DNA of 64,000 bases from Dacryopinax spathularia (lineage: Eukaryota > Basidiomycota > Dacrymycetes > Dacrymycetales > Dacrymycetaceae), in assembly GCA_037974965.1 (NCBI GenBank), contig JBBPFI010000002.1:310001-374000 (forward strand), written 5' to 3'. The notes below the pieces were generated by a model. The model saw nothing but the letters and a program-made list of their open reading frames with translations. It did no database searches and was not told where the DNA came from. Made by a program: the position numbers and the translations under genes. Of the stretch, positions 32,961-45,323 are shown in pieces (within the stretch, counting starts at the first letter, position 1; each line of letters starts with the position of its first letter).

Positions 32961-33400
32961 TGGATTTTTTCTTCTACCGTAAACTGTGGTCAGGAGCTTT
33001 AGCATGCTTATCATGAGCTTGATCAGTTGTCGGATTTTGGGGGGATGTATAGTCCCTTCTTGTGCACCAGAACGTTTGAGTTGTGTTCAGAGAAGCTGGG
33101 ATCAGGCTTTCGGTCAGCCAAACGGAGAGCAATGATCCAGAGCGATCTCCCGAGTCATGAACAGCTGATCTCGGTTGATGGTGGTGGTCACGATCAAGCA
33201 CGAGACGGCCGAAACCGAAACGCGTGCTGTCGACCAATGAGACACGAGGACCCTTACAGCGCGTTGAGCGGTCCTCGGAGGCAGAGAACCACAAAGCTCC
33301 CATCCCATTCCGCCACCCATTCACCTTCAACAACCACCTCGCTCCATTCACCACTTCTCAGGAGCGAAGTTCGTGGCGAGATTGGTGGTCGTAGCCAGTC
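32961..33400. other. Intergenic upstream of GLE1
   Basis: About 440 bp holding the 3' end of F-box-like copy 3 and the GLE1 promoter. No coding region supported. Confidence 0.4.
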
Positions 33401-36164
33401 ATGCGCTTTGGCCTACAAGCAGACTCCGAGTCGGAGCAAGAGAAGAACGTCAAGGTCGTCCCGCCGCTCTTACCATCGTCAGTCCCCTGCCGTACCCTAC
33501 CCTACGAAAGGTTGTTGGCTGATGGAGAACGGGTAGAACGAGCAAGTATGGGCTGTTCGACCTCTCCGACGAGGACGACGACTACCTGAGTGAAGAGCCC
33601 TACGAGCCCTCGTCGAGCAGCGATGATGAGCTTCAGGTGACGCCGTACGTGAAGGCCTTGGCCCCAACCCTCACCAGGCTTTTGTTCCCCTCTGACATGT
33701 TGAGCAGGCTGCCGGTGCGGAGGAGGACGGTGCAGGCTGTTACTGCTGCGGTGAAACATGTACCGGCTCAGACCACCCCCAAGAGGAGGGGAGGGACACC
33801 CATAAAGGTTGCGGTTTTGCAGCGGACGGAAGGCGTGAAGGTCGCGGTGTCGCCGTGAGTCCCGCTCTCTCTGAGGCGGACATATATGCTGATCATCGGC
33901 AATAGGCTAGCCCGATCGAAGACGACACCTACAAGGCCTCCGATGACTCCACTACCCCGGACCTCCTTGTCTTCTCGCTATGATATCCTGCAGTCCGTCT
34001 CTGTCCTTCTACTCCATATACTCACTGACGCTTGCCTAGGAGGTCCTTAACAAAGCCCGCGCCTGTCGCCGCTGCCATACCACCAGCAAAGCCCGGATTA
34101 GTGGCGTACGACTCGGAAGACAGCGAGTCGGACGATGCACACCAAGTGTACGCATCCCACCTATATGCTCTTGTTCTTCCCTCCTGACGTCCCGATAGCG
34201 TTCCATTACCGGACTATTCCACCATACCGAACTATCAGCCCACAGAGCCCCAAGCGTTCCGGGAAGCCAAATGGACAGCTTACCGCGATCCTTCGGAGGA
34301 ATGGGAGCGACAAGCGAAGGAGGCTTCACTCGTGCGTACCCATACATGCCTCTCCCCGAAAAGCATATATGCATGCTGACCGCTCAACAGCGCCGAGCAC
34401 ACAACTCCTTCCGCCTGCTCGCCACACGAGCCTCCCAAGTCCGCCGTACCCGGGACGACGAGATCCTCCGGACGATCGAGCAGACCCAGAATAAAGAGAT
34501 GGAGGAAGTTGAGAGGCTGTTGAAGGGTATGAGGATGAGGCAGGAGGAGGAGGATCGGGTGTTGAAGGCTGCTCATGAGCGGAGGAAGAGGGATTTGTGG
34601 GAGGTACGTCTTTCACTCCTTGTTTGGTGTTTTGTATGAGGGTGGAGGCTGATGCGGTGTGGGTAGAGGGTCGATCAGGCGTTGAGGTTCGAGTCTGAAG
34701 CGGAGATGAGGCGCAAAGAGCAAGAACGCAAGCGAAAGGAAGAGGAGGAAAGACAGGAGCGCGAGCGGCTCGCTGCTGAAGAGCGAAGAACAGAGGAAGA
34801 AGAACGCCAAGCGCGCGAGAAATTGCAGCGCGAGCAAGAAGAGCGCGAGCGGGAAGAACAGGAGCGCAGAAGACAAGATGAAGAGGAGAGAAAGCAGCAT
34901 GAGGAGCGTGTGAGGCTGCAGGAAGAGCAGGCTGCCCTGGAGAAGGAGGCTTCGGAGCGGGAGTTTGCTCGGGCCAGGGAGGAGGAAGAGGTGCGGAAGG
35001 GCTTGAAGTGGGATATCTGGACCGAGGAGCTGAGGCGGGAGTCGGCAGTGATGCGCGGGAAGGCCGAGGTGCGTCTTGCTCGTCTCTTCGCAATGTCAGG
35101 AATCATGTGGACTGACTGCGTGTGCAGAACATGCAGAATGCCGTCATAGCCATAGACGAAGGCGACAAGCCCCGCCCGATCAAAAAAGCCTGCTCCGACG
35201 CCCGCCGCGGGATGCGCAAAGCGCTCTCGACCATCACACGCGAGCTGTCCGTCATCAGCCGGATAGCCAAACAATGCCAAAAGTACCTTGCCGACGCCTG
35301 CATCGCGGACGAAGACGCCTACGGGTATTTGTTGCATCATTTTGCCGCTTCTGTGGTGGAGCGAGCGGAGGAGGCGACGGACTTTAGGGATGTGTATCCG
35401 CTTGCGCATTGTTGTAGGCTGTTGATGACTGAGGGGGGTGTGGCGAGGAGCGTGGCGAATGCGCTGTATTTCGCGTTGGTGAGGGAGACGTGGGTCGTTG
35501 AGGGTGTTAGGCCGCCAAAGCCAGAGGTTAGCCTTTCCCTTCCCTCATTCCTGCAAGTTGATGCTGAACGTCCGGGCAGGGCATGTCCTCCACTGAGTGG
35601 GAGACAACGTACGGCAAGCGTAGGGAAGACGAGCCCTCCCTCACCTACGCAGCTCGGATCGCGAACTACGTAGGCCTCTACGCCGCTACCTGCCAGTCCG
35701 ATATCGCGACAGACGACGACCGCCTTCCGCCCCAATGGACACTCGACGCGCTCTGGAAACGTCTCGCTTCCCTCCTCCGGCCGCCTCAGGACGGGGACTG
35801 GCTCGTCCCCCACGCGGTGGCAGCGATTATCCAAGTAGCTGGTAAGAGGCTGGAAGAAGTATACGGCGAACTGCTCTTTTCCAAGCTTCGTCAATACCTC
35901 CTAACGGTCTGCACACCCGGAGCGGTGGAGAAGGAGCAGTTGCTGGGAAGAGAAGATATGGACGAGACTGCCTCCGCGGGTCGAGAGAAGCTAGTGGCCA
36001 TTCTGAGAGGGTGGGATAAGGACAAGTTGAGCGAGGGGAGGGAATGGGAGGATGATCTTCCCGGTGGGAGTTATCTCACTATTGAGGGATCGTATGAGGC
36101 GGGTGGTGCAGGTGGTGCGGCGGGTGGTGGTGGAGGGGGCCAGGATGGGGATATGATGACTTGA
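33401..36164 (+). CDS. GLE1: mRNA export factor Gle1
   Basis: Multi-exon gene for a Gle1-type nuclear pore protein, which with inositol hexakisphosphate activates the helicase Dbp5 to release exported mRNPs. The acidic/polar N-terminus (about 33401-34140) is poorly constrained and its introns are uncertain. From about 34200 the order is clear: a conserved linker (PNYQPTEPQAFREAKWTAYR), a very long Glu/Arg/Lys coiled coil (about 34500-35070), then the HEAT-like Gle1 domain with RKALSTITRELSVISRIAKQ, YLLHHFAASVVERAEE, YPLAHCCRLLM, YGKRREDEPSLTYAARI and WLVPHAVAAIIQVAG. The C-terminus is Gly-rich. Introns at about 34148-34197, 34332-34390, 34602-34667, 35069-35128 and 35526-35579 have standard signals. 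Three introns carry the ATATATGC-type motif. Confidence 0.93.
33881..33889 (+). other. Intronic CATATATGC motif (GLE1)
   Basis: In a GLE1 intron beginning GTGAGT at about 33855, CATATATGC runs straight into CTGATC, the probable branch site, followed by acceptor CAATAG. Confidence 0.5.
34363..34372 (+). other. Intronic GCATATATGC palindrome (GLE1)
   Basis: In the intron beginning GTGCGTACC at 34332, GCATATATGC is followed by ATGCTGAC (branch site) and CTCAACAG (acceptor). Confidence 0.5.
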
Positions 36165-36400
36165 TTCTCCTTTCAAAGGCCGTTACCCAAACATGTATAC
36201 CACTTGTAGTGTCACATACAGTATAATTCTCAGATGATACAAACCGACCTCCACTCGGCGGGGAAGTAGAATAGACGCCCACACAAGCGCCCGTAAACGT
36301 GAATTTCTGACAGCACAGCCACATATCTTTACCCATTCAGGGATCATCAAACCCAAATTTGTGCCTCGCCGGTCCTCCCACCACACCAGCGAAACCAATA

Positions 36401-38598
36401 ATGGCGCCCAAACGCTCCCTCCCACAAGCATCGACCAGCGCACCCAAACGCACCAAACTCACCAAAACCCCAAAAGAAGACAACCGCGTCCTCACACTCG
36501 AGACCGAGCTAACGCAAGCCCTTCAGCAATCCACGTCCCTCAACAAGCTCGTCGATCTCATCGCCCTCGCTTCTCCGGAAAAAGAGGAGGCAGAGGTGGT
36601 GCATAAAGCCATATATGCACTATATAGGGTCTGGGTGATCGTAATCAATAAAGGGCTCTTGACGGAAAAGGTGGAGGACGGGAGCGATGCGGCTCTCGTT
36701 AAGGCTTGGCTTGGTGAGAGGTGGGACGAGTCGGTGGGGTTGTTGGGCGGGTTGATGGGGCATGAGGAGGGCAGTATACGGGTGCGTGCACTCCTATACT
36801 CATGAGGAGATATGTGCTGATATGGGGAGAAGACGGCTGCGTTGGAGATCATGATGGCCCTCCTTAAGCCGCTCTCGACGTCCCTGTCAAAGCGTACTGG
36901 CCAAGCTCGGATGGACGGCCTCCACTTCCGGAAGGTCGTCCGTGCTCTCCTTACGGGCTCGCTAGCGGAGAATGTGGAACCAGTACTGATGAGCCAAGAC
37001 GTGCTCGACCTCTTCCTTGAGAAATGGCTCAGCGTGCAGGACGATATCCGCTGGTTCTTCCTGCGCGAAGCAGCGTGCGTCGCATCGTTGCACCATATCC
37101 GCAGGCTGTACTAATGAGATCGCTGTAGAGAGCTTCTCCGGCAACAACATCCCACCGTCCCTCCCATCCCAATAGCTCTGAACGTGCTCTCCCTCCTCGA
37201 GCGATTGAACACGATGCCCACCACCCCAAAAGAGCTGAACAGCTTCTGGATATCCGAGCTCTCCGCCAAGCCCTCCAAGTCCGGCCTCGCTAGCTCATCC
37301 TCAGCAGCAGACGAAGATCCCGACCCGTCCGACTGGCTCTCATTCTTCGACGACCCCTCTCCATCCACCTCAGAAGAGCGCGAAAAGCCCAGCCGACGAA
37401 CTAGTAAACTGTCTGTATTGCAGAGCCTGCATCATCTCCCGAGTCATCGGGCGGTGTTTAGCGAATGCTGGTTGGCGCTGCTTCCGCATTTGACGACACC
37501 GGCGCTGGCTTCTAGGGCGCTGAGCGTGCTGCACAAGAATGTGCTGCCGCATTTTACGAGGCCGTTGAGGTTGATGGATTGGATTGCGGGGTGTGTGGAC
37601 CATGGTGCGTCTCTTTCCTCTTTTCCTCAGCCCCTATGCCATTTGCTTGTCTGCTGCATGCGTTGGGTGCTGACCTTCATTGGTCTGTAGGAGGGGTAAT
37701 TGGCTTGCTAGCGCTCAATGGGCTGTTCACGCTTATAAGGGATCATAATCTGTACGTTCCTTCCCCTCGGTCGCTCGTAGGGCATGTGCTGAACGTTGAG
37801 CAGTGACTACCCTCAGTTCTACAAACGTCTGTACGGCTTCCTCACCCGAGACGTCCTCCACCTCAAATACAGAGCCCGCTTTTTCCGGCTCACCGAGCTC
37901 TTCCTCTCCTCCACGTACGCATTCCTCCTTCCTGCCTCTACAAGCCGACTAACTTCCATGCCCAGACATCTACCCGTTGCCCTCCTGGCGTCCTTTGTCA
38001 AGCGTCTTGCCCGCCTATCCCTCTCCGCGCCTCCAGCAGCGATAGTGATGATCCTCCCCCTAACCTACAACATCCTCAAACAACATCCCTCCCTAATGCC
38101 AATGATCCACCGCGATGCGCCCACCACAACCTCATCATCCCCGACCTCAGCAGAGCTCGACCCGTTCAACCCAGAAGAGGAAGACCCCATGCTGACGAAC
38201 GCTATCAACTCTTCGCTTTGGGAGCTCAATTCGCATCGCGAGCATTATCTGGCGAGCGTATCGACCATGACGCGGATCCTGTCCGAACCGTTCACGAAGC
38301 CCTCTTACGCGCTCGAAGATTTCTTGGATCATACATACGGAACCGTACGTCCCCCACCCATTCCCCAGCCTTCATTCCATCCCGTCCATTAAAGGAGCTG
38401 CGAGCTAATATACATGCGGTACAGATGTTCGAAGCGGAAATTAAGAGGAAGATGAAGCGCGAGCCGGCGCTGGGGATGGAGTATGACGGACAGATCTTCC
38501 CGCCGAGTACGTTAGCGATAGGTGCGGAGAAGGAGGATGGGTCGAAGGTCGGGGATGTCGTAGCTGACCTGTGGGGCTTTGGGGTAGCCGCTGCTTGA
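36401..38598 (+). CDS. NOC4: Nucleolar complex protein 4 (Noc4/Utp19), CBF/Mak21 domain
   Basis: Seven or so exons encode about 590 residues. The basic N-terminus (MAPKRSLPQASTSAPKRTK) suggests nucleolar localisation. Helical repeats follow, then the CBF/Mak21 domain with SHRAVFSECWLALLPHL, ASRALSVLHKNVLPHFTRP, LMDWIAGCVDHGGVIGLLAL, LFTLIRDHNLDYPQFYKRLY and HLPVALLASFVKRLARLSL. The C-terminal region with NSSLWELNSHREHY and SEPFTKPSYALEDFLDHTY is characteristic of Noc4. The protein partners Nop14 in the small-subunit processome and is needed for 18S rRNA maturation and 40S export. Introns have standard signals (for example 37604-37690 with GTGCGT and CTGTAG). The ATG at 36401 is the first in frame. 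The gene converges on TSR3, another 18S-maturation gene. Confidence 0.93.
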
Positions 38599-38709
38599 GA
38601 CGTTTTGGCGGTAGTTGGGTTATGGATGACTCCATCGATATGATACCCGAGTAGCAGCCGAGCGATGGGATACTTTGTTACGCTACGGATCACGGTGCTT
38701 GCTGGCGGT

Positions 38710-39881
38710 TCATTCGCCTTCCTCCTCTTCGTATTGTTGTGCGCCTCCTGCGGAGCTACCGGGGAGTGCCCACATATTACCTGTATGGTTGGGGTTGGCA
38801 ACGAGCAGGTCGTCGTCTGCGTCTTCCGCATCTACAAACAGTTGAGCTCAACTGCTCGAATTGGATAGTGTATAAGAGCACACGCACCCTTCCTCCGATC
38901 CTGATACTCCGCCTCGATCTCCGCCATAATCTTCTTCTGCATCTCTTCCACTTCCTCAGCCGTATTACACGTGCGATACCGCTCAATAAGCCTCCTGCAG
39001 CATATCAGCATCGCTCAGCTTGAAGGGGCACGGAGCGGGACGCACTGGTTCACAGTCCAGAACGAATGACCCCACGTGAACTTGCTCATCAGCGTCTCGG
39101 CGTACGAATCAAATCCCGTTATATAGAATGCAGCGGCGAGGGCTTCGACGCAGTTCAGCCGCCAGGGCTTGCCATAGTTCACAGGGTTTGTCGCTATGAG
39201 GTATGGAACTGCCTCGCACATCAGCGACAGGGACAAAGGGAGAGCGAGGGAAGGACGCACGTAGTCGTTCGTTCGGTGACCGGATTTTCGAGAATGGGAC
39301 GTCGTCTAGTCGAGCCCAGGAACATTCGACGACTGCTACGCCTGATTCTTGTACGATGTCCCTATCCGAAGGGGATACGACTGCTGTCCCCTTGGGCCTG
39401 CATTCATTGCATTCAGGAAGGTCTTACGGGGAAGGCAGGAGCAGAAGTACGCACGTCACGACGATTCCCCGAAATCGCTGACCGACTCTCATGTCCTTTA
39501 TTAGCCCCAGTCGGGCTAGTTTCTTCCCTGAACAGCGTTTTGGGTCGCAGTGGTCGAAGTCCTGGATATTGATGAGCATGAACAGCCTCTCATAGGTAAT
39601 CACCGACTCACCCACATCGCGACCGGAACTGCTATGTCCACCTGCTCGTCTGATCCTGCTGAGCAATCATGAGCACTTTCCGATGATCTCTGAGAAGGAC
39701 ATTGCGTACAGGAGGAACCATCCTCACTATCCTCCGAGTCGTCCTCGTCCTGGGCCACCTCGTCGACGGCTGACTCCGGTCGTTCGTGGCTGTCGTAGAC
39801 ATGTCGTGCGATATGGTTGCGCCCTCTTCCGCCTCGGCCCGTACCTCGTCCTCGTCCTCTGGTTGCGGGCTTCTTCCCCAT
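38710..39881 (-). CDS. TSR3: 18S rRNA aminocarboxypropyltransferase Tsr3
   Basis: About five exons. Tsr3 transfers the aminocarboxypropyl group of S-adenosylmethionine to the hypermodified uridine of 18S rRNA, a late cytoplasmic step in 40S maturation. The N-terminus is basic (MGKKPATRGRGRGTGRGG) followed by an acidic stretch. Diagnostic motifs are VAMWV joining DFDHCDPKRCSGKKLARLGL, the segment around VVECSWARLDDVPF, LPYLIATNPVNYGKPWRLNC, VEALAAAFYITGF and KFTWGHSFWTVN. After that come IERYRTCNTAEEVEEMQ and an acidic C-terminus ending at 38710. The ATG at 39881 follows from the conserved start. NOC4 ends only about 110 bp away in convergent orientation. Confidence 0.92.
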
Positions 39882-40087
39882 GAGGAGGAGGGAGGAACTA
39901 TGTTTGTGGACGTCGATTAGTCGCAGCCACAAGCGCTACTTTGGACGTTGAGGGGGGACGTCGGCGTTACACAATCAGCAACTCCGCAAACTGCCGGCCA
40001 CTTCCCGGCGCTTACGGCCGACCACTGACCTCCTCAGCGTCTATATCGAAAAACTATGCTGCCTCTAACATTAAAAGCTCTGACGCG

Positions 40088-41379
40088 TTACAAGTGGAGT
40101 CCTTGGGTAGAGGTGGAATTTTCGCTCGGGGGAGTGCACCATTGAAGATACTGTGAGTAACTGCAACCATGAATATCGATCAACTCCGTTCCTCCGTCCA
40201 ACATCCCCGCCGCTAGTGTCTTGAATGTCTGGGGCACACCATCTATCGTATCGTCATCGATGGTAGACCAGTCCAGAGAGGAGGTGTTTTTCGTGGTGTA
40301 TATCTGCTTCAGGTTCGGAAACTGACCGTCGATCACTCGCTCAAAGAATCTCCATTGTCCTCCCTCGAGACGTGGTATGAAAGCGGTATTCGAAGAACGT
40401 CTGTGTAGGATCGGAAGCCTCAGAATGACCGGGGAAGTCGGAAGGTCATCTGGGAAGTACGGCTGCCACTGAACAATCGATAACGTCCTGAGTACCGATA
40501 ATGGTGAACACAGAACCGAAGGACAGACATTGTCGCCCGCCTCCAGTATCACGTCCAGATTTTCCTTCGAGTGTCGTTTCAGGAACCTGCCAATTCGTAG
40601 ATGACGCAGTGCGGAGCGTGACGAGCAGGCTATTTCCAAGGTCGCAAGATTGGGAAAGACGAGAGCATCAAGGAGGTGGTTGGATCCTGGCCAGCAGAAA
40701 TCAAGTTCAAGCCGGACCTCTCTCGCCGGCAAGGTGATGGGAGCCGGTGTCTCCGGTAACAGCCATTTTTCTCTCCCTCGCGATACGAAGATAAGGCAGA
40801 ATCGTTGTACCGCAGTCAATGATGCAAATCCAGCAGCTGAGTCGGGATCCAATGAGCGTACAGAGAGGGTGATGGTGAGGTCATTGATGGTCGATCCTGA
40901 GGCTGCGAACAGTGCTTTCAGACCATCAGCGGGAAGGACGAACCAGATGTCGACGGTTGTGAGCGCCCGGAAGAGGGAAAGAAGCTCGATCAGCTTGTTA
41001 TTAGGGAGGGGACCATCGTTGGTGCTCCATCCAGGCCAGAGGTCGCTGATCCAGAGGCGCTTCGTCTTTGAGACCGCATCGCGCCCTCGTTCGCTCTTCT
41101 CCATATGACGAAGCAGGCGGGTCAAGCCGTTCGGCGTGTGAATCACCACGTGGGAGTAGATAACACAGTCTACTACTGCCTGCACACGCTCAGGTAATGT
41201 GACCACTGACGACCTCGTTTAATACGAAATCGTACCTTCCATTGCTTGGAGACATACGCAAGAGATGCAAGCGGATGTGTCTCTAAGCCCCAGTCTTCAG
41301 CTGGGCCTGGCTTACTCTGGAATCCAACGAAGTAGAATACAAGGTAGAGAATGTCGTCGGGCAGTCTGCGAGCGCCCAT
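40088..41379 (-). CDS. F-box-like/LRR family protein, copy 4
   Basis: Exons 41379-41236 and 41179-40088. Exon 1 is an F-box-like module (ARRLPDDILYLVFYFVGF, then HPLASLAYVSKQWK). The 56-nt intron (GTACGA donor, GTGCAG acceptor) is at the family position. Exon 2 resumes AVVDCVIYSHVVIHTPNGL and continues through LRR-like segments to the tail TELIDIHGCSYS. It groups with copies 5 and 6 just upstream, sharing PVILRLPILHR, FPNLKQI and LDWSTIDDD. About 412 residues. The ATG at 41379 matches the short leader of its tandem neighbours; another in-frame ATG lies at 41412. Presumed SCF receptor; target unknown. Confidence 0.83.
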
Positions 41380-42032
41380 ACTTGTGGTCTCCTTTAATGT
41401 GTCGAGTATCATTCTCAACCTCCACGCCTCCAGTCTATGCAAGGCGAGAAAAGGGGGCAGTTATCCAAGAAACGGGCAGGAGGATGACCGAGCGCGCGGA
41501 AAGGCCCGCAGACAATAGCACTCGGAGGCAACTTGCTCTTCCTTCTTTATTTGGATACATTTGGACGTGCCTCGCTGAAATGGTTGCTCGGCTCGGAAAG
41601 GAGGATGCACGCTGGCGAATGTCGAGCAGCTCCATTCTGATACCCTCCAGAGCCTTCACTCACCACGGGATACCTTCTACTGGCTCCTCGTCCGTTGCCC
41701 GACTTTTGACCAATCCAGCGGCGAGAAAGTCGGTGTGGCCTGTATGTGCTTGAGGGATGGAAGATGGCGGTCGATCGAGAATGTCCAGTGTTCGTAAAGG
41801 ACAGAAAATTGAGCGCTCACTGACACTCACAGATCCGCATTTCTATTAGATGACACGGACGTACACAGCGAGATCTCGGAGCCACTTTGGCAAATAGGAA
41901 CGTGACGATACATGCTACACATGCAATGGTTGCATTGGATTCAGCGCTGGGGATAGCAGGTTCTACTGAACAGGTACTGTAGGTGCCACGTGAAACGTCG
42001 ATCGCATTCCTGGACATGGGTCAAGTGCAGAA
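41380..42032. other. Intergenic between F-box-like copies 4 and 5
   Basis: About 650 bp between two genes on the same strand; expected to hold the promoter of copy 4 and the 3' end of copy 5. No supported coding frame or TATA box. Confidence 0.4.
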
Positions 42033-43277
42033 CTACCGCAGCGGCAGGTACGTGCGCCCACAAATGTCGACCAGCTGCGTTCCTCTCCCTTGCATAGCAG
42101 CAGAAAACTTCTTGAATTTTTCGGGTACGTCAGCTATCGGGTCTTCGTCGATTGCGGACCAGTCCAAGGGATAGTCGCTCTGCGTCGCACAGAGTTGCTG
42201 GAGGTTCGGAAAGCGACCATGAACCACTTGCTGGAAAAACTGCCATTGCTCTTCGTCTGCAGACCATCTTTCGTAGCCATGAGATGCATGTCTATGCATG
42301 ATCGGCAACTTGAGGATGACAAGACAGGTAGGAATTCCAGGTGGAAAACAAGGCCACCTATAAACGATCGAGAACGTCCGAAGTTTCGGGAAGGAGGAAG
42401 CGAAATCACAGCGATCGATGTCGCTCTGGGCCAGCTTGAATAGTGCCAAGTCGGTGATAGTTTCAGAATGTCGATGGAGGAAGGCCTTAAGGCATTCAAA
42501 GCAGCTGCTCGTGCCACGGAAGATGCCTGACGTGTGGCGGATGAACTCCAACCGATTCAAATTGGGAAACCGAAGGGCCTCAAGAAGCGCGTCGGATCCT
42601 CGCCAGCTGAAGTCGAATCGGAACGCAACCTCCCTCGCCGGCACGACAATGCCAGGCAACCTCGCAGGTAAAGTGTCTTCATCTCTCCCTCCCGAAACAA
42701 AGATAAGATGCAATCGAAGTAGCGCAGTGAGCGAGCCCAGTCCCGCAGCCGAGGTGGCATCAAAGGAGAGAATGGAGACGTAGAGAGTGAGATCTTTGAG
42801 ACGATGTCCGGAAGTATTGAAAAGCGCTGTAAGAGAGTGGCTGGGAAGAGCGAAGCGGCTTACAACCGACTCCAGGCCACCGAGACGTGAGAGGATATCG
42901 GTCAACTTGTCACTGACGAGCGACGAATCGTAATGACGCCATTCGATTTCGCGCCCGAACTCGTAGCTGATCAAGACATGTCTCGTGGTTGCGAGGGCAT
43001 CTTGAACTCTGACACTGCTATTCAAGCGACACAAGAGGCGATCCAGTCCCGGCGGGGTGAGGATGCTCAGGTCATAGTAAATCAGGTGATCGACAATAGC
43101 CTGTTATCAAGTTAGTAACGCAATGAGCGCTGTGCGATAGGCACGCACCTTCCATTGCTTGCAGACATAGGCGAGATGGGCTAGTGGGTGTCTCTTGAAA
43201 CGGAGAAAGTCGTTCTGAAAGCCCACGAATTCGAATACAAGATAGAGGATGTCGTCAGGCAGATTATGCACCGCCAT
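42033..43277 (-). CDS. F-box-like/LRR family protein, copy 5
   Basis: Exon 1 (43277-43149) encodes MAVHNLPDDILYLVFEFVG and HPLAHLAYVCKQWK. The 48-nt intron (43148-43101, GTGCGT donor, TAACAG acceptor) precedes exon 2 (43100-42033), which resumes AIVDHLIYYDLSILTPPGL. Body motifs shared with copies 4 and 6 include LVILKLPIMHRHAS, FPNLQQL and LDWSAIDEDPIADVPE. The tail is GTQLVDICGRTYLPL. About 398 residues. It is the middle member of a head-to-tail trio, so tandem duplication is the simplest origin. No signal peptide; nuclear or cytosolic action is expected for an SCF adaptor. Confidence 0.85.
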
Positions 43278-43699
43278 GGATTGCAAGGGATGTATAGAAT
43301 CGTAAAGCGATCGAGATCTTCAACCTTTGGAATATGCTCGTGAGAGTAGCTAGCTATCCGGCCAGGGGAGGGTATTGGTCCTCAGTATATGACAGCGCGA
43401 GAATGCCAGCGTGATTGTTCGTAGGCAACCTGCTCCTTCCTTATCCGTGTTTGCTGGCCGAGTGTTGAATCACCATGAGATCGGATCGGAAGTCGATGAA
43501 CGGAGGTATACATTGCCGCACTGCCGCAGGGTGTCGTTCGTTAAACAACGGTTCTTGGGGGCGATAAACAGCGAATGTGGCGGTTTGCGACACCAGAGGA
43601 CGATCACCTCTGCTGGAGCTGGAGCTGGAGAACGCATCGTGGTTCCTTCGTGTGACCGTACACAGACCTGCGTGGAGGCTCTCGGAACCAAAATGAGAA
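43278..43699. other. Intergenic between F-box-like copies 5 and 6
   Basis: About 420 bp; promoter of copy 5 and 3' end of copy 6. A short GGAGCTGGAGCTGGAGAA triplet-like run lies near 43615. No gene seen. Confidence 0.4.
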
Positions 43700-44943
43700 C
43701 TAGAGTTGCGGTGAATATGTGCGGCCACGGATGTCGAGCAACTGTATTCCCCTTTCCTGCATGGCAACAGCAAACTTCTTGAATGTTTCGGGTATGTCGT
43801 CTACCGGATCGTCATCGATCGCGGACCAATCAAGGGGAGATACATTTATTGTTGTGGAGAGTTGCTGAAGCTTTGGGAAGTGTCCGTCGACTACCTTTCG
43901 GAAGATTGTCCATAGATCATGGTCGTTGTATGATATATCGGCCGAGTTCGAAGCATGCCTCTGTAGGATCGGCACGCCGAGCTTGATGAGGGAAGTCGGA
44001 AGATCTGTGGGCAGGCGGGCATCTTTTGGATGCGCGATCAATAGTTGCTCCAGATTGGTCATGACTGAATAAGGGGGAAATGTATGCTGCGGTCCAAACT
44101 GTCGCAGTTCAAACTTGAAGTCGGCTATTGTCCCAGCATGTCGTGTGAGAAGGTCTGCCAACGCCGCTCCAATGTCGACCTCATAATCGGAAATAAACGA
44201 GCCAAAACTGAGTTTTCGAAGGTCGGCAAATTTCAGCGAACGAAGCAGCGTATCGCAGCCAGGCCACCAGAAATGGAATCGCATTCCGACCTCTTTCGCC
44301 GGAACAGCAAGTTCGGACAAGACAGAAGGCAACTGGTTTTCGTCGTCCTTTCGCTTCACAAAGGTGAGATCAAGTCGGTGTAGCGAAGTCAGTGATGCAA
44401 GCGCCGTAGCAGACTCCTCATCTAAGGAGCAAGCAGAGACGAAGAGCTTAAGCTCTTTAGTACGAGATCCGCATGCATCCAAGAGGACTTTGAGACCGCG
44501 ACTGGGAAGGACAAAGCGCACGTCAATCGATCGCAAGGCGCCGAATAGGGGAAAGATCTCTGTCAGCCGGTCGCTGATAGACGGAGAATTGGGCTCGGTC
44601 AATTCCGGCCAGAGAGCATAGCCGATCCATAGACGCCTGGTTGTCCGATAGACGGACGCACGTGCCCTCGGATTATGCTTCAGGTGTTGCTCCAGGTGGT
44701 CTAACCCGCTTTGAGTGATGACGCGCAAATCAACGTAGATCAGACGATCGACGATTTCCTGTGATGCGCTGAGCTTCATACCCCCAGCAGTGGACGACAA
44801 TTACATACTTTCCACCGCTTGCAGACGTACGTAAGATTTGCGAGAGGATGTCTAGACTTCGCGGAGCTGGGCAAGCTGTCCTGATCGTCGACGTGGTCGA
44901 AGAGGATATACAGGATGTCTTCTGGGAGCTCGTCGGTGAACAT
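43700..44943 (-). CDS. F-box-like/LRR family protein, copy 6
   Basis: Exon 1 (44943-44809) encodes MFTDELPEDILYILFDHVDD and HPLANLTYVCKRWK. A 50-nt intron (GTATGT donor, ATCACAG acceptor) sits at the family position, and exon 2 (44758-43700) resumes EIVDRLIYVDLRVITQSGL. Shared features with its tandem neighbours include TSLIKLGVPILQRHASN, FPKLQQLSTT and LDWSAIDDDPVDDIPETF. The tail MQERGIQLLDIRGRTYSP is among the clearest examples of the family signature. About 398 residues. Presumed SCF substrate receptor. Confidence 0.85.
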
Positions 44944-45323
44944 CACCCTGTCACTGCAGTGAGACGGGTTTCAAAACCCCCTTGGTTGTATGTAGTGAGT
45001 ATACAGGACGTGTGAGTCGGTCGCGTTTGCAATACCAGAATGTTTACCGCCCGGGTCAGGGTTCTGTGACGTCGAGAAAAAGCGGAAGTAATCGCCTCAT
45101 TCCCAAAAGTTCGGTGGATGAGAAGTCACTACACTACTCACACGACACTCTGACTCACTTCTACTCACCTTTATTGTTTTTGCAAACAACCGTGGCTCGG
45201 TTTCTCCAGTTTAAAAGGCCATATTGGCTGCACACTATCACCACTCATCGTTATACCCCTTTCGCACCCCTCAATCTTCTGCAATCGCCTCTTCGAAGTC
45301 TTTCAACCGAAAAGTCGTCCGAC
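44944..45323. promoter_or_regulatory. Divergent promoter of F-box-like copy 6 and TRL1
   Basis: About 380 bp. A TTTAAAAGG element near 45210 could be the TRL1 TATA box, about 110 nt above its ATG. No coding region. Confidence 0.45.

Noticed and set aside
34326-35409. Long minus-strand frames opposite GLE1
   Set aside because: They are antisense readings of the Glu/Arg/Lys coiled-coil codons; the plus strand has the conserved Gle1 domain and consistent introns.
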